In this document: positions 25,648-33,135 of the stretch, one piece after another | Position numbering within the stretch: position 1 is the stretch's first letter | Layout of the letters: each line of letters begins with the position of its first letter | NCBI GenBank assembly: GCA_045106475.1 | Contig: JBGCEO010000035.1 | Span: forward strand, 19,111-83,110 | From: Granulosicoccus sp045106475 | GTDB lineage: Bacteria; Pseudomonadota; Gammaproteobacteria; Granulosicoccales; Granulosicoccaceae | Reading direction: 5' to 3' | DNA length: 64,000 nt | Notes under the pieces: generated by a model | Told to the model about the DNA's origin: nothing | Databases searched by the model: none | What the model saw: only the letters and a program-made list of their open reading frames with translations | Program-made: the position numbers and the translations under genes

Positions 25648-26592
25648 CTATATGTCCTGACAACTCAATCTGTAGCTATCATCAAGTTCGACGGGTAGTA
25701 CAAGACTACTAAACCGGGTAAGTTCATGTCTCCGACAGAATGCATGAAAAATGTCGGCACTCTTAACCAGCTCAGGGCTGTATTCAATATGAAGTACGGG
25801 CTTACCTTGATCAATGAACACCTGTAGAAGATCACATTCGTCGTACAGTTCGCAAGATTCATTGACTGCAAAGTCGAATTCATCAACCAGTTTTTTTGCG
25901 TGATCAACGTTGTTTTTCAATCCAATGACCAGCCCTCTAGCATGAGCCTCTTGAGATAGAAACCGACTGAACATCAGTTGATCGTTGGCCGTCAGATTAA
26001 AGCCAGTAGAATTTATATAGCCATCCACGTTATCTGGATCGACTCCATCGCATCCTTTGGTCTGTGCCAGATCTAGACGCAACATCATAATTCTTCTTAT
26101 GGTATCGCTCCTGACATCCAGCCATCGTTCCCCGGGCCAGTTATCCAATTTTCGACCAATATCCGAATCAGCAAAATCCGAGGCATCGTTGCGCCAGGCT
26201 TCATGACTTCCAGCTGAGAAATAGCAAATCACTTTACGGTTTCGGCTTTTCAATAAAGCAATACTCTCAATGGAGGTATCGAACAGGTCGACTATATAAA
26301 GGTCCACATCGTATTGGGTATTCAAGTTACCCTGAAGTTGTATCTGCCATTTAATTGATAATGGCACCTTGTAATGTGCCTGCTTTGACGCGGTTTGTAA
26401 TGTCACCGTTTTCCGTGAGTCATCCGTCAAAGACAATCGCCCGTCTCTGGCAACATGCCGTTCAGTGGCTTGGGGAAAATGGCCATCTGATCCAGAATTA
26501 CTCTGATGCGCAGACAGGCACATCGTCGAGGAAAATAGACAGAGCACAACACATATCCGGATACCATTCATTTCCCTACAAACATGCCTCAC
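25648..26592 (-). CDS. GH114 family protein (endo-alpha-1,4-polygalactosaminidase-like)
   Basis: Secreted protein of 314 aa with an N-terminal hydrophobic signal segment (about 9-27). It carries the GH114 signature in order: WQIQLQG, VDLYIVDLFDT, KVICYFSAGSHEAWR, WPGERWLDVRS, KGCDGVDPDNVDGY, GLKNNVD and FAVNESCELYDEC. The family cleaves galactosamine-rich polysaccharides; it is related to the hydrolase domain of PelA. GTG 26592 is chosen because AGGA (26602-26599) lies six bases before it; this ribosome site is part of a 24-base tandem duplication. It is downstream of the HupE/UreJ-like gene on the same strand. Confidence 0.8.
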   Translation of the reverse strand: MRHVCREMNGIRICVVLCLFSSTMCLSAHQSNSGSDGHFPQATERHVARDGRLSLTDDSRKTVTLQTASKQAHYKVPLSIKWQIQLQGNLNTQYDVDLYIVDLFDTSIESIALLKSRNRKVICYFSAGSHEAWRNDASDFADSDIGRKLDNWPGERWLDVRSDTIRRIMMLRLDLAQTKGCDGVDPDNVDGYINSTGFNLTANDQLMFSRFLSQEAHARGLVIGLKNNVDHAKKLVDEFDFAVNESCELYDECDLLQVFIDQGKPVLHIEYSPELVKSADIFHAFCRRHELTRFSSLVLPVELDDSYRLSCQDI

Positions 26593-26594
26593 TG

Positions 26595-26642
26595 TATGTC
26601 CTGATCATAAATAACTCTTATGCCCTGATCATAAATAACTCT
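26595..26642. repeat. 24-base tandem duplication between two genes
   Basis: Two adjacent copies (26595-26618 and 26619-26642) differing only at the fifth base. Each contains CCTGATCATAAATAACTCT. On the minus strand one copy provides the AGGA ribosome site of the GH114 gene, and the other overlaps the stop codon of the HupE/UreJ-like gene. Looks like a recent slippage duplication. Confidence 0.85.
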
Positions 26643-27954
26643 AGAGAGTGCTCAGTAGCCTCGTAACCCGCTCGCCAGTCCATACGGAGGCAATGGTTAT
26701 CGCAGGAACCGCGATAACCCACTTCGTCAAGTTATGCCAGCGCTGGCTGTAACCCGCAATCATCCACATTACGGGCCACAACACTGCAACTACTGCAAGC
26801 TGACCGAGCTCCACACCAATGTTAAAGGACAGCAGGCTAACCCAAACATTGCTGGATGAAAGGCCTAGAATTTCTCGCAGGACGAAAGAGAACCCCAAGC
26901 CGTGAAGCAACCCAATGCCAGCGGTTAAGAAAAAACTTGCGCCTCCTTGATGCTTTTGGTTTGATGAAGCCAAAGCAGAAATTGCCGCATAGATTATCGA
27001 TAGTGCTATTCCTGTTTCGACAGCTGCAATAAACCACTCACCGGACGGTACAAAACCAAAATACCCCAAAGAGAGCGTAATGCTATGTCCAATCGTGAAT
27101 CCGGTAATTCGCCACGCGAGCCCTGTGATAGTGACAGCTCCAATAATCAGACAGGCGACATACATCAGATGATCGTAACCACCCAGGATATGTCTCACGC
27201 CATCCCAAACAAAAGTAGCTGCAGCTGCCCAGCCGGATCTTGATATCTCTTGAGGCTCCAGCAACAATCCTGTGATTCTAAAAATTCGTTGGTCCTGCCC
27301 GTCATGATCCACAATCAGATTGGCAGTCTCTTCTTGGCCAGGAAGTCCAGGATTGAGCAAGCTACTAATCGCATAGCTATTTATCCGTTCACCGATACGA
27401 TAACGCAACTGAACATCAACGACCGTGTCGCCAACAAAAGGTGGTGGATTGGGTAGTTGAACAACATTTTTCTGAAACACCTGCCTGGCTTCTTCCAACG
27501 TGCTGAAAGGCGGTTGATCGTTACCTGTGAAAAGCCTAACGGCAATAAGCTCTGGAGACAGTGCATCTCCCGCATGCGATACCTGGTGACCGTCGACGAC
27601 CAATTGCCCAAGAGCGAGTGATTCTGATTCAACAGCGCTAGTATCAACATAATGCATGAGCTCCCCGTCCACCTCAGCATTGCTGGTAAACGGAGCCGGT
27701 TCGCGCGTACCGTCCTGCTTTTCTTCACCCAATAGATTCGCTACCAGATAGGGCATGGGTAGGCGAATGTAGATATTCAAACCATCATCCAGATGCTCTA
27801 CATGAATGATGCGAATGTTCAGATTGAGCTTGAAATGAGCCCATACTGTGGGTGAGAGAGTTGGCACAACAACGATGAGAGCCAGAAGTGCCCTCAACGC
27901 CCAGCGCCATTGGAAAAATGAAAATCGCAAAAGAGTATTCAGCTGCCTACACAA
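26641..27954 (-). CDS. HupE/UreJ_2-family membrane protein
   Basis: Protein of 437 aa. After an N-terminal signal-anchor (about 15-40) comes a soluble domain of about 200 residues, then a membrane domain with about six or seven helices. The membrane part has the HupE/UreJ-like pattern: GYDHLMYVACLII, FTIGHSITLSLGYF, AAVETGIALSIIYAA, GLLHGLGFSFVLRE and FNIGVELGQLAVV. Family members are proposed nickel/cobalt or other transporters, but function in this subfamily is unproven. The only start that fits is a TTG at 27954. It is followed by the GH114 gene after 48 bases. Confidence 0.75.
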   Translation of the reverse strand: MCRQLNTLLRFSFFQWRWALRALLALIVVVPTLSPTVWAHFKLNLNIRIIHVEHLDDGLNIYIRLPMPYLVANLLGEEKQDGTREPAPFTSNAEVDGELMHYVDTSAVESESLALGQLVVDGHQVSHAGDALSPELIAVRLFTGNDQPPFSTLEEARQVFQKNVVQLPNPPPFVGDTVVDVQLRYRIGERINSYAISSLLNPGLPGQEETANLIVDHDGQDQRIFRITGLLLEPQEISRSGWAAAATFVWDGVRHILGGYDHLMYVACLIIGAVTITGLAWRITGFTIGHSITLSLGYFGFVPSGEWFIAAVETGIALSIIYAAISALASSNQKHQGGASFFLTAGIGLLHGLGFSFVLREILGLSSSNVWVSLLSFNIGVELGQLAVVAVLWPVMWMIAGYSQRWHNLTKWVIAVPAITIASVWTGERVTRLLSTL

Positions 27955-28048
27955 CTAACGCTCAATGTTTAAGTAATTAACATCAGCGAGCAACATACAT
28001 CCTGCATGAGTTAATCAGTCTCATTGAAACAAGCCATCGGTTGGCTTG

Positions 28049-28975
28049 TTACTCGGCAGTGACCATATTGTTAGAACCAAAATAGTACACATGGCCTTCT
28101 TTACCCTCGACATCAGCTTTGGTGATTACAACAGAGGGTGCGTCGAGCATTGTATGCTCGTGAGTCTCAGCCCACTCAGTAGCAGGCAACAAGGTTGATG
28201 TATAAAACGTTGTCTCAGGAACAAGGTAGTGATGAGGGATAGCAATGTTAGCTTTGGTCATGGCAACAACCGAATCAGCCTGTTGATAATCCAGAATGTG
28301 TCGCGAGCCATCCACAGGTACAAAGATCACGTCAACATCTCCCACCTGTTCCAGAATTTCGGCTGGTGGTTCAGGACGATTATCCCCCCACATTAATAAT
28401 CTCAGACCACCTGTTTCGATGACGTACATTGTGTTGTCCATGTGACGGTAGTTGTCCGTACAGGGATCCTCTCTACCCTCGAACTGTTTAACGGCCTCGG
28501 TCCAGGGAATCAAGCCAGGAGCAACACACTGATGCTTATCCGCTAGCCCGATTATTCGTACATCTCCCAATTCGAATGTGCCGCCCATGCGATCCAACAA
28601 CATGTTTGCATCTATTTTATCGAGTGCATCGTGATCAAAATGTGCATGAGTGGACATGCCTACATCCACTTCTGCCGCAGGAAACTCCATTCGATACCAG
28701 AGCCCCCAGGCACCTGATGGGTCGTTACGCCAAGGGTCGACGATGATGGAGATTCCGCGAGGAGAGGTAATCTGGAACGAAGAGTTACTAAAGTACGCTA
28801 TTTCGACTCCGTCAGTTGCCTCACGCGTGCCGCCCTCATTCTGAATCTGAATGATACGGTCATGATTCTTTCCTGATTTCCAGGAAGTCAGTCCCGTTTC
28901 CTGGGCTTGGGCGATGCCGAAAACTACGCCTCCAACTACTAGAGAGGCTAAAGCGCTCTTCTGCCAGTTTTTCAT
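28049..28975 (-). CDS. Exported metallo-beta-lactamase-fold hydrolase
   Basis: Protein of 308 aa with a signal peptide (cleavage after GIAQAQ, about residue 25). The zinc motif is STHAHFDHDALD, with a further histidine pair in NIAIPHHYL and metal-site region LLMWGDN. The arrangement resembles UlaG/YtkK-type MBL proteins, which hydrolyse lactone or phosphodiester bonds. No operon partner. Substrate unknown; it acts in the periplasm if the signal peptide is used. Confidence 0.8.
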   Translation of the reverse strand: MKNWQKSALASLVVGGVVFGIAQAQETGLTSWKSGKNHDRIIQIQNEGGTREATDGVEIAYFSNSSFQITSPRGISIIVDPWRNDPSGAWGLWYRMEFPAAEVDVGMSTHAHFDHDALDKIDANMLLDRMGGTFELGDVRIIGLADKHQCVAPGLIPWTEAVKQFEGREDPCTDNYRHMDNTMYVIETGGLRLLMWGDNRPEPPAEILEQVGDVDVIFVPVDGSRHILDYQQADSVVAMTKANIAIPHHYLVPETTFYTSTLLPATEWAETHEHTMLDAPSVVITKADVEGKEGHVYYFGSNNMVTAE

Positions 28976-29190
28976 GCGTTATACCCGGTTGAATAACTCA
29001 ATTGGGAACTCCCAGAGTTCTGCTCGCGTGGAAGCAGCGCTCTGACACTAAAACGAACCGTTCGCGCTGTCAAGGCTGATGCGATCCAACGGGGGAAACG
29101 AGTGATTCACGCATGGGATCCAGTGGATTAAAGAACCAACTAAATCGGAAAGCTGATCATTCTGTTCTCACTCCAATTCGCTAAAAAGTG

Positions 29191-29649
29191 CTACGGCAAA
29201 GGCAATGGAGTATTTTGTTTTAACACCTGCATGGATAAGTTCGACGTCACACTGTACAGGTCAACATCGGATACGATTTTCTTGTAGAGGTTGTCGAATT
29301 CCCGAGTGGAGCTGACCTGTACTTTGAGCAGATAATCGGTTTCACCCGATAAGCGGTGCGCTTCTACGATTTCAGGGTAGCGATTGATCACGGCATTGAA
29401 TTTGAGTAACCATTGTTCATTATGCTGGTTGGTTTTAATCGATATGAAAAAAGTCTCCCTCAGCCCGACCTTTTCCGCATCCAGCACCACAACCTGCCTC
29501 TTGATAATACCGTCGCTATACAGTCGCTGCACCCGGTTCCAGGCGGCCGTTTTGGATACTCCGACAGACTTTGCCAACCGGTCTGTGGATTGACTGGCAT
29601 CTATTTGCAGCTGCTTCAGTAAGGCGCGATCTTTGTCGTCAATCGACAT
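29191..29649 (-). CDS. Lrp/AsnC-family transcriptional regulator
   Basis: Protein of 152 aa with an N-terminal helix-turn-helix (DRALLKQLQIDASQSTDRLAKSVGVSKTAAWNRVQRL) and a RAM ligand-binding domain with EAHRLSGETDYLLKVQV. Family members sense amino acids or related small molecules. It is divergent from the YeeE/YedE-type transporter gene, which it may control; an 11-base palindrome GAACAATGTTC lies between them. Confidence 0.88.
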   Translation of the reverse strand: MSIDDKDRALLKQLQIDASQSTDRLAKSVGVSKTAAWNRVQRLYSDGIIKRQVVVLDAEKVGLRETFFISIKTNQHNEQWLLKFNAVINRYPEIVEAHRLSGETDYLLKVQVSSTREFDNLYKKIVSDVDLYSVTSNLSMQVLKQNTPLPLP

Positions 29650-29679
29650 TTATTCGTTCTCCCAATCAGCACAATATTA

Positions 29680-29690
29680 GAACAATGTTC
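29680..29690. promoter_or_regulatory. Candidate Lrp-type operator
   Basis: Perfect interrupted palindrome GAACAATGTTC, 31 bases before the Lrp start codon in the divergent promoter region, in AT-rich surroundings typical of Lrp sites. Confidence 0.35.
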
Positions 29691-29809
29691 CTCGATTAGA
29701 CACAAATACCAAATAAAAAACAATATTATTCATAATATCTTTAAATTTACAAAATAACGTTCATTATTGCAGGGAACTGACCATCTTAGCGCCAATGGGG
29801 TAGCTACAA

Positions 29810-30886
29810 ATGTTCGAACAACTCGGTTTTGAATCACTGTCACCGCTGGCCGCCTCAGCCATTTTCGGCATAGTGCTCGGCATCCTTTTTGGCATCGCTG
29901 CGCAAAGTTCACGCTTCTGTTTGCGCAGGGCATTGGCAGGTGCCAATTCACAACAACGCAGCAATGCACTATTGGTATGGCTGAGTGCGCTTGGTGTGGC
30001 GATAGCAGGAACACAACTCAGCGTCTATCTGGGCTGGATAGAATTCTCAGGGCACCGCCTGCACAGCGCAGAGCTTCCTATTCTGGCAATCATGATCGGC
30101 GGAGTGTTGTTTGGTATCGGCATGATTCTGACGCGAGGCTGCGCCTCTCGGCTAACCGTGCTAGCTGGAAGCGGCAATTTGAGAGCCCTCTTTGTGCTAC
30201 TGATTTTCGCAGTTGCAGCGCATGCAACACTTAAAGGCGTCTTAGCGCCTATCCGAACTATGTTGTCAGAGATAACTGTTCCTGCAAACGCAACTTTACA
30301 AACATTCATCGCTTCACCGACAACGGCATTAACGCTCTCGGTGATAACACTGTCTGCTGTAATTCTACTGTTTGTGCTGCGCCCCTCCCTTCGTGGACAA
30401 CTGATCGGCGGTATCGCCATTGGGTTGCTCGTGGCAACTGGCTGGGTTGGAACCGGCTTGGTTTTGCAGGATGATTTTGACCCCATTACATTCCAATCAT
30501 TAACGTTTACCTCATCCACCACTGAATGGTTGTTTTGGAGCATTGCTTCCACGTCTATAGGCGCAGGCTTTGGAGTTGGCCTGTTATCAGGTGTTCTTAT
30601 AGGTAGCGCCGGCTCTGCATTGGCTCGCTCAGAGTTTGAATGGGTATCATTCGAATCGTCGTCACAGACCGGTCGCTACATCGCCGGAGCGATCCTTATG
30701 GGTACTGGTGGTGTGTTGGCAGGGGGTTGTACTGTTGGTGCTGGTCTGAGCGGCGTATCCAGTTTAAGTGTATCAGCGCTTTTAGCCCTTGCTAGCATCG
30801 TGATCGGTGGCACCATCGCCAATGCGTTCTTGAACCGTGGCGAAACCGTTCAGACACCTATTGGATCTGTACCTGCCTCAGCATAA
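29810..30886 (+). CDS. YeeE/YedE-family sulfur-compound transporter
   Basis: Integral membrane protein of 358 aa with about nine or ten helices and two Sulf_transp repeats. Conserved cysteines are in GIAAQSSRFCLRRAL, ILTRGCASRLTVLAGSGNLRAL and LAGGCTVGAGLSGV. Known family members (YeeE/TsuA) import thiosulfate through relayed cysteines. Here the double-length single-chain form is present. Divergent from an Lrp regulator, which suggests a link to sulfur amino acid status. It could connect to the SoxCD-like genes near 54 kb, though it is far from them. Confidence 0.83.
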   Translation: MFEQLGFESLSPLAASAIFGIVLGILFGIAAQSSRFCLRRALAGANSQQRSNALLVWLSALGVAIAGTQLSVYLGWIEFSGHRLHSAELPILAIMIGGVLFGIGMILTRGCASRLTVLAGSGNLRALFVLLIFAVAAHATLKGVLAPIRTMLSEITVPANATLQTFIASPTTALTLSVITLSAVILLFVLRPSLRGQLIGGIAIGLLVATGWVGTGLVLQDDFDPITFQSLTFTSSTTEWLFWSIASTSIGAGFGVGLLSGVLIGSAGSALARSEFEWVSFESSSQTGRYIAGAILMGTGGVLAGGCTVGAGLSGVSSLSVSALLALASIVIGGTIANAFLNRGETVQTPIGSVPASA

Positions 30887-31284
30887 TATTGCCGTGCAAC
30901 GCATCATGTAGCTTTGTAGTTTCTCAACCGGGACATCCACCCCGATAGCGACTCAGGCGCAAGAGTGTTAGCGACAAGACGAGCGATATTTTACAGATCG
31001 CAAACCCATCTGTGCAGCAGGACTCCGCAGTTTCTCAGTCACAACTGCCCATAAAGCACTGGCTATTAATGCCCGTCGCCCTGGTAGCGTACACTCTGCG
31101 CCCTTTCGGTTAAGTAGCAATTCCACACGCATCGGTTTTAACAAAACTAGTGCGCTTGTACGCTCTCCTTTATACCCTCTTAAAAAAATAACAATCTCGC
31201 GGCTAAACTCAGATGACGACCTATACTCTCAGCACATCTCAGTAGTACACCTTTAATATAAACAGTGATTTACGGAAAAATACT
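30887..31284. other. Non-coding stretch
   Basis: About 400 bases before the outer-membrane-protein gene. I see no convincing coding frame, RNA motif or strong inverted repeat; only a repeated CAGTTTCTCA/TAGTTTCTCA phrase near 30915 and 31030. Confidence 0.5.
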
Positions 31285-31950
31285 ATGCAATTGTCAAGAA
31301 TCGTACTCGCCTCTAGCCTGATACTGACCAGTATCTCGGCTCATGCTGACTGGTGGGGAACTCTAAGCGGACGCTCCGCTAATCCCGCCAACTCACCTGG
31401 TCTGTCTGTAGAAGGTTCATTCACTACCAGTGGTGATTATCAGAATATCGGCGCACGTATCAACTACGGCGTCAATGAGGCGCTAACTATTTACGGAGAT
31501 TTTGGTCAGAGTGAATTCTTGGATGACGGCACCAGTTTTGGTGCAGGGGTTTTTTACTACCTTTCCAATTTGAGTGGTTCGGATGGTTTCCTAAGTGACA
31601 AAGACGTTGCCGTGCAAGCCAGCTATCACACTTCGTCGCTGGACGGCCGAGGATTCGATATCGATTTCTCGTCTTTGGGTGCAGCCTTACTGCTCAGCCC
31701 CAAGAATGCATTCAACCCTGATAATGGAATGAATTGGTACGCCAATGCTGGCTTTACCAGATTGGCCTTTGATATTCCCCGTATCGATCTCGGCTTCGGT
31801 TTTGTTGCCGGAGGTGGCTCTGAAGATAGCATTGAGCTTCAACTAGGTGGCGGAATTTATCTGCCGATGGGCCCGGGAACACTGTATGCCGGTGCAGATT
31901 TGATCGATGAGTTTATCTTCGGCGTCGGATATCGATACGGTATCCAGTAG
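31285..31950 (+). CDS. Predicted small outer-membrane beta-barrel protein
   Basis: Exported protein of 221 aa with a signal peptide (cleavage after SAHA, residue 20). The mature chain is rich in Gly, aromatic and alternating hydrophobic residues (for example INYGVNEALTIYGDFG) and ends in GVGYRYGIQ, a pattern of transmembrane beta strands in small outer-membrane proteins. No named family recognised. A strong hairpin follows the gene. Confidence 0.65.
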   Translation: MQLSRIVLASSLILTSISAHADWWGTLSGRSANPANSPGLSVEGSFTTSGDYQNIGARINYGVNEALTIYGDFGQSEFLDDGTSFGAGVFYYLSNLSGSDGFLSDKDVAVQASYHTSSLDGRGFDIDFSSLGAALLLSPKNAFNPDNGMNWYANAGFTRLAFDIPRIDLGFGFVAGGGSEDSIELQLGGGIYLPMGPGTLYAGADLIDEFIFGVGYRYGIQ

Positions 31951-31959
31951 TACAAGACA

Positions 31960-32002
31960 GGCCCCTGGTTGTTTAGGTCTTGCCTCTTAACAACCAGGGG
32001 CC
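31960..32002 (+). terminator. Strong hairpin after the beta-barrel gene
   Basis: Perfect 14-base arms GGCCCCTGGTTGTT (31960-31973) and AACAACCAGGGGCC (31989-32002) with a 15-base loop, 10 bases after the stop codon. No T run follows, so it may stop transcription inefficiently or protect the 3' end. The next gene is convergent. Confidence 0.6.
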
Positions 32003-32122
32003 ACTCATTACCCTACATGCGTGTGCAACAGCTGCACAGTATGCGAATGAAAACAACTAACAACAAGCTTTCAAGCATTAGATATTTAGATCTATAGCCT
32101 CATCTTTAGGCATGAAGGCTTC

Positions 32123-33019
32123 TTAGGCCATCACGCAATCGTCTCTACGGAGTGCCTGGGCCAGACAGTGCACACCGCCCCCGCCAAGGGTGAACATAGA
32201 CATATCAGGATCAAAAACCTCAAAACCAAGCGCGCGCATTTTTGCGTTGAGCTGAGTGGCACCCGACATAGAAAGCACTTTGTCATTTCCCAGAGAAACC
32301 AGGTTCACACCAAGATTCTTGGCCTCAACGTAAGGCACATCAACAAAATCAAAACCCCAGTCGCGTAATTGCTGTACCAACCAGGGCTCTATAGCATCCA
32401 GACAGGCAACCAGTAGTTTTTTTGCCAGTGGAACAACCAGACCGTCCATATGAACAAATTCGCGGCTAATAGGCGCTGTTAGTGCTTCCCACCCTTCTTG
32501 CCTGACAAAGTCCGCCACCTGTTCAGAGCCGGCTTGCTCCGAACGTTCACCACAAAATCCGATCAGAACCTTGCCGGGTTCGAGTATGACAAAGTCTCCA
32601 CCCTCGAAATGAGCTGCCGTGGCGTACTGCCAAATAGGAATGGAATTTTCTTGATAGAACTTAATAGCAGTAACGTAGTCTGCACGGCGTGGCTTTAGCT
32701 GCATATGGCAGATCAAAGCACCCCAAGGTGTCATTGCAGAGCTATCACGAGCAAAGAAATTACGGTGTAAGACGGGATCTGAATCAAGGTAATGGCAGCG
32801 CACTCCGTTTGACTCATAGATATCGACCATATGTGCGTGCTGTGACATAGCAAGCTGCAAGTCGAACTTCGCACCTGTTTTATGTGCATTTTGCAGAGTT
32901 CTGCCTATCAGCGGACCTGCTTCTACCCACTGGTAAAACTCAGGCACCCCTAACAGTACATCATGCAGTTGGGCATAGTCGTTGTTGATACCCCACTTTT
33001 TTTTCTGTTCAACTTTCAT
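32123..33019 (-). CDS. Amidinotransferase/dimethylarginine-dimethylaminohydrolase-like enzyme
   Basis: Guanidino-group-modifying protein of 298 aa. The catalytic triad of the family is visible: the EGGD segment (139-142), H190 in FVHMDG, and the nucleophile C285 in GGGVHCLAQAL. The RNFFARDSS segment (86-94) is also typical. Relatives are DDAH, arginine deiminase and glycine amidinotransferase. It lies on the same strand as the dimethylglycine-dehydrogenase-like gene upstream and near two ureohydrolases, so a role in breakdown of a substituted arginine or other guanidino compound is likely. The precise substrate is not predictable. Confidence 0.8.
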   Translation of the reverse strand: MKVEQKKKWGINNDYAQLHDVLLGVPEFYQWVEAGPLIGRTLQNAHKTGAKFDLQLAMSQHAHMVDIYESNGVRCHYLDSDPVLHRNFFARDSSAMTPWGALICHMQLKPRRADYVTAIKFYQENSIPIWQYATAAHFEGGDFVILEPGKVLIGFCGERSEQAGSEQVADFVRQEGWEALTAPISREFVHMDGLVVPLAKKLLVACLDAIEPWLVQQLRDWGFDFVDVPYVEAKNLGVNLVSLGNDKVLSMSGATQLNAKMRALGFEVFDPDMSMFTLGGGGVHCLAQALRRDDCVMA

Positions 33020-33135
33020 CTAACTTATCCGGTTACCAAGGGTGAAGGAGTCAGCCACGCACTAAGTTCACGTCTACGTCTGCGTTTTACTGCCATGCTT
33101 GTATTTTTGAAAACCCAATAATTTCGCACAAAAAA

